A model generated the notes under the pieces. The model was given only the letters and a program-made list of their open reading frames with translations. It did no database searches and had not been told where the DNA came from. The position numbers and the translations under genes were made by a program. Shown in pieces: positions 14,885 to 23,605 of a stretch of 24,121 nucleotides of DNA. Within the stretch, counting starts at the first letter, position 1, and each line of letters starts with the position of its first letter. Location: positions 31,909-56,029 of the forward strand of contig DHHQ01000023.1 of assembly GCA_002403375.1 (NCBI GenBank), given 5' to 3'. This stretch comes from Thiobacillus denitrificans (GTDB lineage Bacteria; Pseudomonadota; Gammaproteobacteria; Burkholderiales; Thiobacillaceae).

Positions 14885-15470
14885 TCGGGCGTTTGCCTGG
14901 CTGGCCGGCGTGCTGCTCGGCTGCTGGCTGGTTTTTTCCGGGAGTGCGCTGGCGAGCGAGAAGAGCGTGGTGAGGCAGGCCGAGGTGCGCGCCACGCCGC
15001 ACGGCTACGTGCTCGATGCGGACATCGACATCGCCCTCAACCCGACCCTCGAGGACGCGCTCGCCAAGGGCATCAACCTGCACTTCCTGCTCGAGCTCGA
15101 ACTGAGCCGCCCGCGCAACTGGTGGTTCGACGAAGGCATCGCCGACGCCCGGCGCAAGCTGCGCATCTACTACCACCTGCTGCTGCGCCGCTACGTCGTC
15201 GAGAACGGCTACACCACCCAGACCGCCGCCACCCTCGACGAGGCGCTCGCCCTGCTGGGGCGGGTGGAGGACTGGCAGGTGCTCGAGCGCGGCGCGCTGA
15301 GGACCGGCAAGCGTTACGAGGGCCGGCTGCGGCTGCGCCTCGACACCTCGCAACTGCCCAAGCCGCTGTCGATCGGCGCCGTCGCCAGCGACCGCTGGGA
15401 GCTCGCCACCCCCTGGCACGGCTGGTCGTTCGACGCCCCGCCGCCACCGGCTTCCCCGCCTCTGCCCTGA
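14847..15470 (+). CDS. Exported DUF4390 protein
   Basis: The product has about 207 residues starting at ATG 14847; the adjacent ATG at 14850 is equally possible. The start lies inside the 3' end of rsmB in a different frame, an overlap of 38 bases. The signal sequence contains FAWLAGVLLGCWLVFSGSALA, with likely cleavage before SEKS. The mature part (VLDADIDIALNPTLEDAL, GINLHFLLELELSRPRNWWFD, LRIYYHLLLRRYVVENG) is characteristic of DUF4390, a family found beside ntrY in many betaproteobacteria. Its function is unknown, and a periplasmic role linked to the NtrY sensor is only inference. The gene ends in a Pro-rich tail and its stop shares one base with the ntrY ATG. Confidence 0.85.
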   Translation: MMVSSTPCCARPSRAFAWLAGVLLGCWLVFSGSALASEKSVVRQAEVRATPHGYVLDADIDIALNPTLEDALAKGINLHFLLELELSRPRNWWFDEGIADARRKLRIYYHLLLRRYVVENGYTTQTAATLDEALALLGRVEDWQVLERGALRTGKRYEGRLRLRLDTSQLPKPLSIGAVASDRWELATPWHGWSFDAPPPPASPPLP

Positions 15471-17605
15471 TGCGCAGCCTGATCGCCGCAGCGCTGATCG
15501 TCGGCATCCTGCTGCTGGCGCTGCTGTTCTACGCCAGCGGCGACAGCGCGATGTTTTCCGACAGCCTGCCGACGCTGTTCTTCGGCGGCGGCGTGTTCGG
15601 CCTGGCGCTCCTGGTGCTGCTGGGCTGGCGCCTGTGGTGGCTGCAGAAGCGCATCCGCCGCGGCGTGTTCGGCGCCAAGCTGACGTTCAAGCTGCTGCTG
15701 ATGTTCGGCGCCGTCGCCATGCTGCCCGGGCTGGTCGTGTACGGCGCGTCGGTGTTCTTCCTCAACAGCTCGATCGAGACCTGGTTCGACGTGCGGGTCG
15801 ACAACGCGCTGACTTCGGGCGTCAACCTCGGCCAGCAGGCGCTCGACGACCTGCTGCGCGACCTGGACACCAAGGCGGAGCGCATGGCGCTGTCGCTGTC
15901 GGACGAGGGCGCGGGCTCTGTCATCACCAGCCTGTCGACGCTGCGCGAGCAGAGCGCGGTGCAGGAAATGACGCTGTTCGACGAGCGCGGCGGCGTCATC
16001 GCCCACGTCAGCGGCGAGCGCGGCACCCTGCTGCCGGTGCTGCCCGACCGCGCCGTGCTGTGGCAGGTGCGGCAGCAGCAGCCCTACAGCCGGATCGAGG
16101 AAGTCGCCGAACGCGGGCTCATCATGCGCGTCATCGTCCCGGTGTACGCCAGTGCGCTGGCGGGCGAGACCCGTGTGCTGCAGCTGGTGCAGCCGGTGCC
16201 CGCCCGCCTGGCGCGCGATGCGCAGGCGGTGCAGCTGGCGTACCAGGAGTACCAGCAGATCGCGGTTTCGCGGGTGGGGCTCAAGCGCATCTACGGTGTC
16301 GCGCTGACGCTCACGCTGATGCTGGCGCTCTTGATGACCTTCGTCATCGCCTACCTGCTGTCGGAGCGCCTCGGTGCGCCGCTGCGCACGCTGGCGCGCG
16401 GCACCCGGGCGGTGGCCAAGGGCGATTTTTCGCAGATGCCCCAGGTCAGGAGCCGCGACGAGCTCGGCGTGCTGATCCAGTCGTTCAACCGCATGACGCG
16501 CCAGCTGTCGGAAGCGCGCGAGCAGCTGGCGCGCAACCACCAGCAGACCGAGCAGGCCAAGGCCTTTCTCGAGCGCGTGCTGGCCAACCTGTCGTCGGGC
16601 GTGATGGTGCTCGACGAGGCGCTGCAGGTGCGCACCCTCAACGGCGCCGCTGCGCAGATCCTGGGGGTCGCGGCGTCGGCGCTGGACGCGCAGCCGCTCG
16701 CCGGGCTGGGCCAGTCGGGCGAGGCGCTGCACGAGTTCGGCGCACGGGCCGCGGCGCGCTTCGCCGAGCACGAAGGGGAATGGCAGGAGCAGGTCGACTA
16801 TGCGGGACGCGGCGGCAGCCAGTCGCTGCTGCTGCGCGGCACGCGCCTGCCGCCGGGCGTCGAGCGCGGCTACGTGCTGGTGTTCGACGATGTCACCAAG
16901 CTGATCGACGCCGAGCGCAACGCGGCGTGGAGCGAGGTGGCGCGCCGGCTGGCGCACGAGATCAAGAATCCGCTCACGCCGATCCAGCTGTCGGCCGAGC
17001 GCATCGCGAAGAAGCTGGACGGCCGCCTGCCGCCGCCCGAGGCCGAGTTCGTGGCGCGCGCCACCCGCACCATCGTCAGCCAGGTGGCAGCGCTGAAGAG
17101 CATGGTCGACGCGTTCGCCGGCTACGCGCGGATGCCGCGCGCCAGGCTCGAGGCGCTCGATCTCAACGCGCTGGTGGGCGAGGTGCTGGCGCTGTACGAT
17201 GCCCGGGCGCTCGGGCTGAAGCTCGACCTCGGGGCCGACTTGCCGCGCATCGCCGGAGACTCCACACTGTTGCGGCAGGTGATTCATAATCTGCTGCAGA
17301 ATGCACAGGACGCGCTGGCCGGCCATCCTGCGCCGAGCGTGGAAGTCAGCACGCGCCTCAAGGACAACCATGCAGTTTGTTTGACCGTAACGGACAATGG
17401 AGCCGGGTTTCCGGAACACCTGATGACGCGGCTGTTCGAGCCCTATGCAACGACCAAGGTCAAGGGAACCGGCCTCGGGCTCGCCATCGTCAAGAAGATC
17501 GTGGAAGAGCATCACGGTAGAATTCAAATAGAGAACCTCAAAACGGGCGGCGCCGTGATCCGCATCGCGCTGCCCGTTTATGCGGCAGTCGGAGAACAAA
17601 GGTGA
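15470..17605 (+). CDS. ntrY: Membrane sensor histidine kinase NtrY
   Basis: The product has 711 residues. Hydrophobic segments lie at about 4-22, 36-57, 73-98 and 276-297, with an extracytoplasmic sensing region at about 99-275. HAMP (298-350), a PAS-like domain (about 365-480) and the kinase core follow. The H box LAHEIKNPLTPIQLSAERI has phosphoacceptor His496. The ATP site has the N box HNLLQNAQDA (606-615), DNGAGF (642-647) and GTGLGL (666-671). This order is that of NtrY, which signals to NtrX in nitrogen, redox or envelope control depending on species. The start shares a base with the DUF4390 stop, and the end overlaps ntrX by four bases, so coupled expression is expected. All catalytic residues look intact. 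Confidence 0.94.
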   Translation: MRSLIAAALIVGILLLALLFYASGDSAMFSDSLPTLFFGGGVFGLALLVLLGWRLWWLQKRIRRGVFGAKLTFKLLLMFGAVAMLPGLVVYGASVFFLNSSIETWFDVRVDNALTSGVNLGQQALDDLLRDLDTKAERMALSLSDEGAGSVITSLSTLREQSAVQEMTLFDERGGVIAHVSGERGTLLPVLPDRAVLWQVRQQQPYSRIEEVAERGLIMRVIVPVYASALAGETRVLQLVQPVPARLARDAQAVQLAYQEYQQIAVSRVGLKRIYGVALTLTLMLALLMTFVIAYLLSERLGAPLRTLARGTRAVAKGDFSQMPQVRSRDELGVLIQSFNRMTRQLSEAREQLARNHQQTEQAKAFLERVLANLSSGVMVLDEALQVRTLNGAAAQILGVAASALDAQPLAGLGQSGEALHEFGARAAARFAEHEGEWQEQVDYAGRGGSQSLLLRGTRLPPGVERGYVLVFDDVTKLIDAERNAAWSEVARRLAHEIKNPLTPIQLSAERIAKKLDGRLPPPEAEFVARATRTIVSQVAALKSMVDAFAGYARMPRARLEALDLNALVGEVLALYDARALGLKLDLGADLPRIAGDSTLLRQVIHNLLQNAQDALAGHPAPSVEVSTRLKDNHAVCLTVTDNGAGFPEHLMTRLFEPYATTKVKGTGLGLAIVKKIVEEHHGRIQIENLKTGGAVIRIALPVYAAVGEQR

Positions 17606-18876
17606 GCGGGCATATTCTCGTCGTCGATGACGAAGTGGGCATTCGTGAGTTGCTGTCGGAGATCCTGACCGACGAGGGCTATGACGTGCATCTGGCGGAA
17701 AACGCCGAAGCCGCCCGGGCATTTCGCGCGCAGCGGCGGCCGGACCTGGTGCTGCTCGACATCTGGATGCCCGACACCGACGGCGTCACCCTGCTGAAGG
17801 AATGGGCGGGCGGCGGCCAGCTCACCATGCCGGTGGTGATGATGTCCGGCCACGGCACCATCGATACCGCGGTCGAGGCCACCAAGCTCGGCGCCGCAGA
17901 CTTCCTGGAAAAACCCGTCGCGCTCGCCAAGCTGATCGACACCGTCAGCAAGGCGATCAACCGCGGCATGGTCATGCCGCGGCGCGCCCCCAGCATGGAC
18001 CTGTCGGCGCTCGGCAAGAGCCAGCTGATCCTCGAACTGAAAAAGCGCCTCACCCAGATCGCCGGCAACACCGCCCCGGTGATGCTGCTCGGCGAGGCCG
18101 GTTGCGGCTTCGAGATCTGCGCGCAGTTCCTGCACCAGCCGGGCACGCCGTGGGTCGAGATCAAGGACCGCGCCCGCCTGGTGACCGACCCGCTGAGCCT
18201 GGTGGAAACGCTCGGCAACGGCACCCTCTACCTGCCGGACGTATGCGAGCTCGCCCGCCTCGAGCAGAAGGGCCTCTCGCTGCTGCTCGACCGCATCGAG
18301 CACACCGGCGCGCGCCTGGTGTGCGCGACCAGCCGCAGCCTCGCGACCATGGCGGCGGCGGGCGAGTTCGACAGCCGGCTGTTCTACCGGCTGTCGAGCC
18401 TCACCATCCAGGTGCCGCCGCTGCGCGAGCATCGCGAGGACATTCCCGACATCGCCAACTTCATGCTGGCGCAGCTGGTCGAGGAAGGCGTCTGCCCGGT
18501 GCGCCGCCTGAACACGCCGGCGCTGAACCAGCTGCGCAACTTCGACTGGCCGGGCAACCTGCCGCAGCTCAACAACGTGGTGCGCACGCTGGCCGTCACC
18601 GCGCTGGCGAGCGAGATCGACGCCGCCGACGTCAACCGCGTGCTGGCGCCGCTCAAGCAGGCGACGCCGGCGGTCGCGCACGGCATCCCGCTCGACATCC
18701 CGCTGCGCGAGGCGCGCGACGCCTTCGAGCGCATGTATTTCGAGCACCTGATCCAGAAGGAAGGCGGCAGCATGACGCGGGTCGCCGACAAGTCGGGGCT
18801 CGAGCGCACCCACCTCTACCGCAAGCTGAAGCAGCTCAACATCCGCCACGGCCGTCGCCTGGACGACGACCTGTAG
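17602..18876 (+). CDS. ntrX: NtrX-type response regulator with degenerate AAA+ domain
   Basis: The product has 424 residues from a GTG that overlaps the ntrY stop as GTGA, with GGAG seven bases upstream. The receiver domain (1-120) is intact: Asp9/Asp10, phosphoacceptor Asp53 in LLDIWMPDTDG, MSGHGT at 81-86 and Lys104 in FLEKPV. The central sigma-54-activator domain is eroded. Walker A reads GEAGCGFE at 164-171 without its Lys, no GAFTGA loop is present, and Walker B reads GTLYLPDVCEL instead of the usual GTLFLDE. The segment between the Walker motifs is about 25 residues shorter than in NtrC. The later part, FYRLSSLTIQVPPLREHREDIPDI, is retained. The C-terminal Fis-type helix-turn-helix (MTRVADKSGLERTHLYRKLKQL, 391-412) is intact. 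It should bind DNA without activating sigma-54 polymerase. Confidence 0.92.
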   Translation: MSGHILVVDDEVGIRELLSEILTDEGYDVHLAENAEAARAFRAQRRPDLVLLDIWMPDTDGVTLLKEWAGGGQLTMPVVMMSGHGTIDTAVEATKLGAADFLEKPVALAKLIDTVSKAINRGMVMPRRAPSMDLSALGKSQLILELKKRLTQIAGNTAPVMLLGEAGCGFEICAQFLHQPGTPWVEIKDRARLVTDPLSLVETLGNGTLYLPDVCELARLEQKGLSLLLDRIEHTGARLVCATSRSLATMAAAGEFDSRLFYRLSSLTIQVPPLREHREDIPDIANFMLAQLVEEGVCPVRRLNTPALNQLRNFDWPGNLPQLNNVVRTLAVTALASEIDAADVNRVLAPLKQATPAVAHGIPLDIPLREARDAFERMYFEHLIQKEGGSMTRVADKSGLERTHLYRKLKQLNIRHGRRLDDDL

Positions 18877-18889
18877 CCCGGGACCGCGC

Positions 18890-20263
18890 ATGAAGATCAT
18901 CATCCTCGGCGCCGGCCAGGTCGGCGCCAACCTGGCGGAAAGCCTGGTCGCCGAGAACAACGACATCACCGTCATCGACCTCGACGCCTCGCGGCTGGCG
19001 CTGCTGCAGGACCGCTTCGACCTGCGCACCGTGCGCGGGCACGCCGCGCATCCGTCGATCCTCAAGCAGGCCGGCGCCGAGGACGCCGACATGCTGGTCG
19101 CGGTCACCCAGAGCGACGAGACCAACCTGGTCGCGTGCCGCATCGCGTCCTCGCTGTTCAACGTCCCGACCCGCATCGCGCGCATCCGCTCGAACGACTT
19201 CCTCGGGCAGGAGGCGGAATTCCTGCGCGAGCACTTCGGCGTCGACGACGTCATCAGCCCCGAGCAGGAGGTGACCGACACGCTGCGCCGCCTGATCGAG
19301 CACCCCGAGGCGCTGCAGGTGCTCGACTTCGCCGACGGCAAGGTGCGCCTGGTCGCGGTGCGCGCCTACCACGGCGGCCCGCTGGTGGGCCACGAGCTGC
19401 AGGACATCAAGCGCCACATGCCGGACGTCGATTGCCGCATTCCGGCGATCTACCGCCGCGACCGCGGCATCGTGCCGAAGGGGATCTCCGTCATCGAGCC
19501 CGGCGACGAGGTGTTCTTCCTGGCGCGCCGCCAGGACATCCCCTCGGTGATGCGCGAGCTGCGCCGCATGGAGCGGCCGGTCAAGCGGGTGATGATCGCC
19601 GGCGGCGGCAACATCGGGCGGCGGCTGGCGGCGGGGCTCGAACGCAACTACGAGGTCAAGCTGATCGACCACAACAAGGCGACCTGCACGCTGCTCGCCG
19701 AGCAGCTGCACCGCACCCTGGTGCTGCAGGGCGACGCCACCGACGAGGACCTGCTCGAGCAGGAGAACGTCGAGTCGATCGACGTCTTCTGCGCGCTCAC
19801 CAACGACGACGAGGACAACATCATGTCCGCGCTGCTCGCCAAGCGCATGGGCGCGCAGCGCGTGATCGCCCTGATCAACCGCTCGGCCTACGTCAACCTG
19901 GTGCAGGGCGGCGAGATCGATATCGCCATCTCGCCGGCGCAGGCGACCGTCGGGCCGCTCTTGTCGAAGATCCGCCGCGGCGACATGGCGGCGGTGTTCA
20001 GCCTGCGCCGCGGCGCCGCCGAGGTGCTCGAGATCGTCGTCCACGGCGACTTCAAGACCTCGAAGGTCGTCGGGCGGCGCATCGGCGACGTCGCGCTGCC
20101 GGAAGGCGCGACTATCGCCGCGATCATCCGCGGCGACGAGGTCGTCATCGCGCACCACGACACCCTGATCGAGGCCGAGGACCACCTGATCGTTTTCGCG
20201 CTCACCAAGCGCATCATCCCCAAGGTCGAAAAGCTGTTCCAGGTCGGTTTCGGCTTCTTCTGA
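18890..20263 (+). CDS. trkA: Trk potassium uptake regulatory protein TrkA
   Basis: The product is a 457-residue cytoplasmic NAD(H)-binding subunit that gates TrkH. Two RCK_N/RCK_C units are visible. The first nucleotide-binding motif is GAGQVG at 7-12 with Asp30 ending the second strand. The second is GGGNIG at 238-243 with Asp260. RCK_C parts lie at about 140-215 (VRLVAVRAYHGGPLVG, VIEPGDEVFFLARR) and 375-455 (VVGRRIGDVALPEG, EDHLIVFALTKR). Length equals that usual for TrkA. It starts 13 bases after ntrX and ends nine bases before the first trkH, so it is probably in one transcript with them. No truncation or missing motif is seen. Confidence 0.96.
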   Translation: MKIIILGAGQVGANLAESLVAENNDITVIDLDASRLALLQDRFDLRTVRGHAAHPSILKQAGAEDADMLVAVTQSDETNLVACRIASSLFNVPTRIARIRSNDFLGQEAEFLREHFGVDDVISPEQEVTDTLRRLIEHPEALQVLDFADGKVRLVAVRAYHGGPLVGHELQDIKRHMPDVDCRIPAIYRRDRGIVPKGISVIEPGDEVFFLARRQDIPSVMRELRRMERPVKRVMIAGGGNIGRRLAAGLERNYEVKLIDHNKATCTLLAEQLHRTLVLQGDATDEDLLEQENVESIDVFCALTNDDEDNIMSALLAKRMGAQRVIALINRSAYVNLVQGGEIDIAISPAQATVGPLLSKIRRGDMAAVFSLRRGAAEVLEIVVHGDFKTSKVVGRRIGDVALPEGATIAAIIRGDEVVIAHHDTLIEAEDHLIVFALTKRIIPKVEKLFQVGFGFF

Positions 20264-20272
20264 TCGCGTCCG

Positions 20273-21730
20273 ATGCGCCGCCTCGCACCCGTTCTCCACG
20301 TGCTCGGGCTGGTGCTCCTGATCTTTTCGTTCACCATGCTGGCGCCGCTGCTGACGGCGCTGGTCGCCAACGACGCGGCGCAGTTCGCGTTCGACGAGGC
20401 GTTCGCCGTCACGCTCGTCACCGGCTTCGCGCTGTGGCTGGGCGGGCTGCGCTGGAAGCGCGAACTCAAGGTGCGCGACGGGTTTTTGCTGGTGCTGCTG
20501 GTGTGGACCGGGCTGCCCGCGTTCGCCACCCTGCCCTTCCTCATCTACGCGCCGGGCATGGGCTTCACCGACGCCTATTTCGAGACCATCTCGGCGCTGA
20601 CCACCACCGGCGCCACCGTGATGAGCGGGCTCGACACCCTGCCGCCCTCGCTCAACCTGTGGCGGCACCTGCTGCAGTGGCTCGGCGGCATGGGCATCAT
20701 CGTGCTGGCGGTGGCGATCCTGCCGCTGCTCGGCATCGGCGGCCGCCAGCTGCTCAAGGCCGAACTGCCGGGCCCGATCAAGGACAGCAAGCTCACCCCG
20801 CGCATCGCCGACACCGCCAAGCTCCTGTGGGCGGTCTACGCGGCGCTGACCGCGCTGTGCGCGGTCGCGCTCAGGCTGGCCGGCATGGACTGGTTCGACG
20901 CGGTCTGCCACGCCTTCGCCGCGCTCAGCCTGGGCGGCTTCTCGACCCACGACGCCAGCGTCGGGTACTTCGGTTCGCCGCTGATCGAGGCGGTGCTGAT
21001 CGTCTTCATGCTGGTCGCGGCGCTCAACTTCGTCACCCATTTTCTGGCGTTTCGCCAGCGCAGCCTCAAGGCGTATCGCGCCGACCCGGAGGTCCGCGGC
21101 GTGCTCGGGCTCATCGTCCTGAGCTGCCTCGGCGTCAGCCTCTACGTCTGGCAGGCGGGCGTCTATCCGGAATACCTGACGGCGTTGCGCCACGTCAGCT
21201 TCAATCTGGTCTCGCTGGCGACCGACTGCGGCTTCGCGAGCACCGACTTCAACACCTGGCCGATGTTTTCGACGATGTGGATGCTGTTCCTCTCCTGCGT
21301 CGCGGCGAGTTCGGGTTCGACCGGCGGCGGCCTGAAGATGATCCGCGCCATGATCATGGTGCGGCAGGGCTGGCGCGAGCTCGAGCACCAGCTGCACCCC
21401 GCGGCGCGCCTGCCGGTCAAGATCGGCGGCCACGCGGTGCCCAACGAGATCGTGTTCGCGATCCAGGCCTTCGTCATGATGTACGTCGCCACCGTCGTCG
21501 GCATGACGCTGGTGCTGCTCGCCAGCGGGCTCGACTTCGTCAGCGCGTTCTCCGGCGTCATCGCCTGCATCAACAACGCGGGCCCCGGGCTCAACGAGGT
21601 GGGCCCGGCGGGGAACTACGCCGGCCTCACCGACTTCCAGACCTGGGTGCTCGCCCTGACCATGCTGCTCGGCCGCCTCGAGCTCTTCACCGTGTTCGTG
21701 CTGTTCACCCGCGCCTTCTGGCGCGGCTGA
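20273..21730 (+). CDS. trkH: Trk potassium transporter membrane subunit TrkH, copy 1
   Basis: The product is a 485-residue polytopic membrane protein that forms the potassium-translocating pore driven with TrkA. The four pore-loop signatures are TTTGATV at 110-116, GGFSTHD at 221-227, DCGFASTD at 318-325 and NNAGPGL at 434-440, each with its filter Gly. SSGSTGGGLKMIRA at 347-360 is the conserved stretch after the third pore loop and is where the gating loop is expected. About ten hydrophobic membrane segments are evident, starting with VLHVLGLVLLIFSFTMLAPL. It follows trkA by nine bases. A second copy of identical length follows after 49 bases. Confidence 0.95.
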   Translation: MRRLAPVLHVLGLVLLIFSFTMLAPLLTALVANDAAQFAFDEAFAVTLVTGFALWLGGLRWKRELKVRDGFLLVLLVWTGLPAFATLPFLIYAPGMGFTDAYFETISALTTTGATVMSGLDTLPPSLNLWRHLLQWLGGMGIIVLAVAILPLLGIGGRQLLKAELPGPIKDSKLTPRIADTAKLLWAVYAALTALCAVALRLAGMDWFDAVCHAFAALSLGGFSTHDASVGYFGSPLIEAVLIVFMLVAALNFVTHFLAFRQRSLKAYRADPEVRGVLGLIVLSCLGVSLYVWQAGVYPEYLTALRHVSFNLVSLATDCGFASTDFNTWPMFSTMWMLFLSCVAASSGSTGGGLKMIRAMIMVRQGWRELEHQLHPAARLPVKIGGHAVPNEIVFAIQAFVMMYVATVVGMTLVLLASGLDFVSAFSGVIACINNAGPGLNEVGPAGNYAGLTDFQTWVLALTMLLGRLELFTVFVLFTRAFWRG

Positions 21731-21779
21731 GGCTGGTAACATCGCGCTCATGCCGATTCCGGCGCTGACGGACCGTTAG

Positions 21780-23237
21780 ATGTCGCAAATCCTGCCTGTC
21801 GTCCACATCCTGTCGAAAGTGCTGATGCTGTTCGCCTTCGCGCTGCTGCTGCCGCTCGGCGTCTCGCTCGCGCTCGACGACGGCGCGCAGCTGGCGTACG
21901 ACGAGGCCTTTCTCGTCACCTTCCTCTGCGGCGCCGTCCTGTGGCTGGTGTCGCGCCGCGGCAAGCGCGAGCTGCAGACGCGCGACGGCTTCCTGCTGGT
22001 GGTGATGATCTGGGCGGTGCTGCCGGTGTTCTCGGCGATCCCGCTGCTGGTCCAGCTGCCGGAAATGAGCTTCACCGATGCCTACTTCGAAGCCGTGTCG
22101 GGGCTCACCGCGACCGGCGCCACCGTCATGTCCGGGGTCGACAGCCTGCCGCCGTCGATCAACATCTGGCGCACGCAGATGCACTGGATCGGCGGCATGG
22201 GGGTGATCGTGCTGGTGGTCGCGGTGCTGCCGATGCTGGGCGTCGGCGGCCGCCAGCTGTTCAAGGCCGAGACGCCGACGCCGATGAAGGACAGCAAGCT
22301 CACGCCGCGCATGGCCGAGACCGCCAAGGGCCTGTGGCAGGTCTACGCGGTGATCACGGTGTTCTGCATGCTCGCGCTGTGGGCGGGCGGCATGAGCGGG
22401 ATCGACGCGGTGGTGCACGGCTTCAGCGTGATGGGGCTGGGCGGCCTGTCGTCGCACGACGCCAGCATGGCCTACTTCGACTCGGTGCTGCTGGAGGTCA
22501 TCGTGATGACGTTCGCGCTGATTTCGGCGATCAGCTTCTCCACCCACTTCATGGCGTTCCGCACCCGCAGCTTCCTGACCTACCGCCACGACGCCGAGAT
22601 CCCGTGGACCCTCGGCGTGCTCGCCGCGAGCATCGTCGGCCTGACCGGCTACCTGCTCTACAAGGGCTTCTACCTCGACTTTCCCGAGGCGCTCCGCCAC
22701 GCGGCGTTCAACACCGTCTCGGTCGCCACCACGCTCGGCTTCTCCACCACCGACTACAACGTCTGGCCCTACTTCGCGCCGCTGTGGATGCTGTTCCTGT
22801 CGAGCTTCATCGCCAGCTCGGGGTCGACCGGCGGCGGCATCAAGATGCTGCGGGCGGTGCTGCTCTACAAGCAGCTGTACCGCGAGCTGATCAAGCTGAT
22901 CCATCCCAGCGCCGAGATCCACACCAAGGTCGGCCGCCAGGCGGTGCCCAACAAGATCATCTACGCGGTGCTGGCGTTCCTGTTCGTCTACGTCGCGTCG
23001 ATCGTCATCCTGTCGTTCATCCTGTCCGCGTCGGGGCTCGACGTCTTCACCGCGTTCACCGCGGTCGTCGCGATGGTCAACAACACCGGCCCCGGTCTCG
23101 GCCAGGTCGGCCCGGCCAGCAACTACGCCGTGCTCAACGATTTCCAGACCTGGGTGTGCAGCTTCGCGATGCTGCTCGGCCGGCTGGAGTTCTTCACCCT
23201 GCTGGTGGTGCTGACCCCGGTGTTCTGGAGGAAATGA
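21780..23237 (+). CDS. trkH: Trk potassium transporter membrane subunit TrkH, copy 2
   Basis: The product also has 485 residues and is a paralogue of the preceding gene. Landmarks fall at identical residue numbers: TATGATV at 110-116, GGLSSHD at 221-227, LGFSTTD at 319-325, SSGSTGGGIKM at 347-357 and NNTGPGL at 434-440. All four filter glycines are kept, so it should conduct. Differences around the pore (Ala for Thr at 111, Leu for Phe at 223, Thr-Leu for Asp-Cys at 318-319) may alter affinity or regulation. Carrying two pore subunits with one TrkA resembles E. coli with TrkG and TrkH. The 49-base gap upstream holds no clear terminator. Its stop shares one base with the next gene's start. Confidence 0.94.
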   Translation: MSQILPVVHILSKVLMLFAFALLLPLGVSLALDDGAQLAYDEAFLVTFLCGAVLWLVSRRGKRELQTRDGFLLVVMIWAVLPVFSAIPLLVQLPEMSFTDAYFEAVSGLTATGATVMSGVDSLPPSINIWRTQMHWIGGMGVIVLVVAVLPMLGVGGRQLFKAETPTPMKDSKLTPRMAETAKGLWQVYAVITVFCMLALWAGGMSGIDAVVHGFSVMGLGGLSSHDASMAYFDSVLLEVIVMTFALISAISFSTHFMAFRTRSFLTYRHDAEIPWTLGVLAASIVGLTGYLLYKGFYLDFPEALRHAAFNTVSVATTLGFSTTDYNVWPYFAPLWMLFLSSFIASSGSTGGGIKMLRAVLLYKQLYRELIKLIHPSAEIHTKVGRQAVPNKIIYAVLAFLFVYVASIVILSFILSASGLDVFTAFTAVVAMVNNTGPGLGQVGPASNYAVLNDFQTWVCSFAMLLGRLEFFTLLVVLTPVFWRK

Positions 23238-23587
23238 TGGCGACGATCGAGAACTTTGAGGCGATGCTCGCGGCCGGTCGCGACAACGCGCTGCTGCGCT
23301 ACTCGCTCGGCAACGAATACCTCAAGCAGGGCGACCCGGCGCGCGCTGCCGAGCACCTGCGGCGCGCGGTCGAGCACGACCCGCAGTATTCCGCCGCGTG
23401 GAAGCTGCTCGGCCGCGCACTGGCCGATTCGAACGCCCCGGACGCGGCGCTCGCCGCCTACCGGCAGGGCATCGCGGTGGCCGAGGCGCGCGGCGACGTG
23501 CAGGCGGCGAAGGAAATGGGCGTGTTCGCGCGCCGAATCGAAGCCGCGTCAAGCAAGAAGGGGCATGGGTTAGAATCCGGTGATTGA
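23237..23587 (+). CDS. Small tetratricopeptide-repeat protein
   Basis: The product has 116 residues. Two ATGs occur in frame; the one at 23237 is preferred because GGAGG at 23227-23231 is five bases away, against two for the ATG at 23234. Two TPR units are visible: DNALLRYSLGNEYLKQGDPA with AAEHLRRAVEHDP (about 17-50), then AAWKLLGRALADSNAPDAALAAYRQGI (about 53-82). A short helical tail follows. It has no signal peptide. TPRs mediate protein-protein contacts, and the partner is unknown. The gene shares one base with the end of trkH copy 2 and precedes yggX by 18 bases, so it belongs to the same run. A gene of this kind is common next to yggX or trkH in betaproteobacteria, as far as I recall. 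Confidence 0.87.
   Translation: MATIENFEAMLAAGRDNALLRYSLGNEYLKQGDPARAAEHLRRAVEHDPQYSAAWKLLGRALADSNAPDAALAAYRQGIAVAEARGDVQAAKEMGVFARRIEAASSKKGHGLESGD
23571..23576 (+). promoter_or_regulatory. Possible -10 element for yggX
   Basis: TAGAAT at 23571-23576 matches the -10 consensus at five of six positions. It lies at the end of the TPR gene, about 30 bases before the yggX ATG, in one of the few AT-rich spots of the region. No -35 is recognisable 16-18 bases upstream, so this is only a weak candidate for separate expression of yggX. Confidence 0.3.
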
Positions 23588-23605
23588 ATTTTTCAGGAGC
23601 AAGAA

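Noticed and set aside
18836..21751. A 971-codon open frame on the minus strand opposite trkA and trkH, and an 802-codon one opposite ntrY (15314-17722).
   Set aside because: They are antisense shadows produced by strong GC bias at third positions. Their products are low-complexity (Arg, Ala, Gly, His, Asp, Gln) with no motifs, while the opposite strand encodes clear conserved proteins.
21731..21779. Possible terminator or promoter between the two trkH genes.
   Set aside because: Only a four-base stem (GCCG/CGGC) without a T-tract and no convincing -35/-10 pair.
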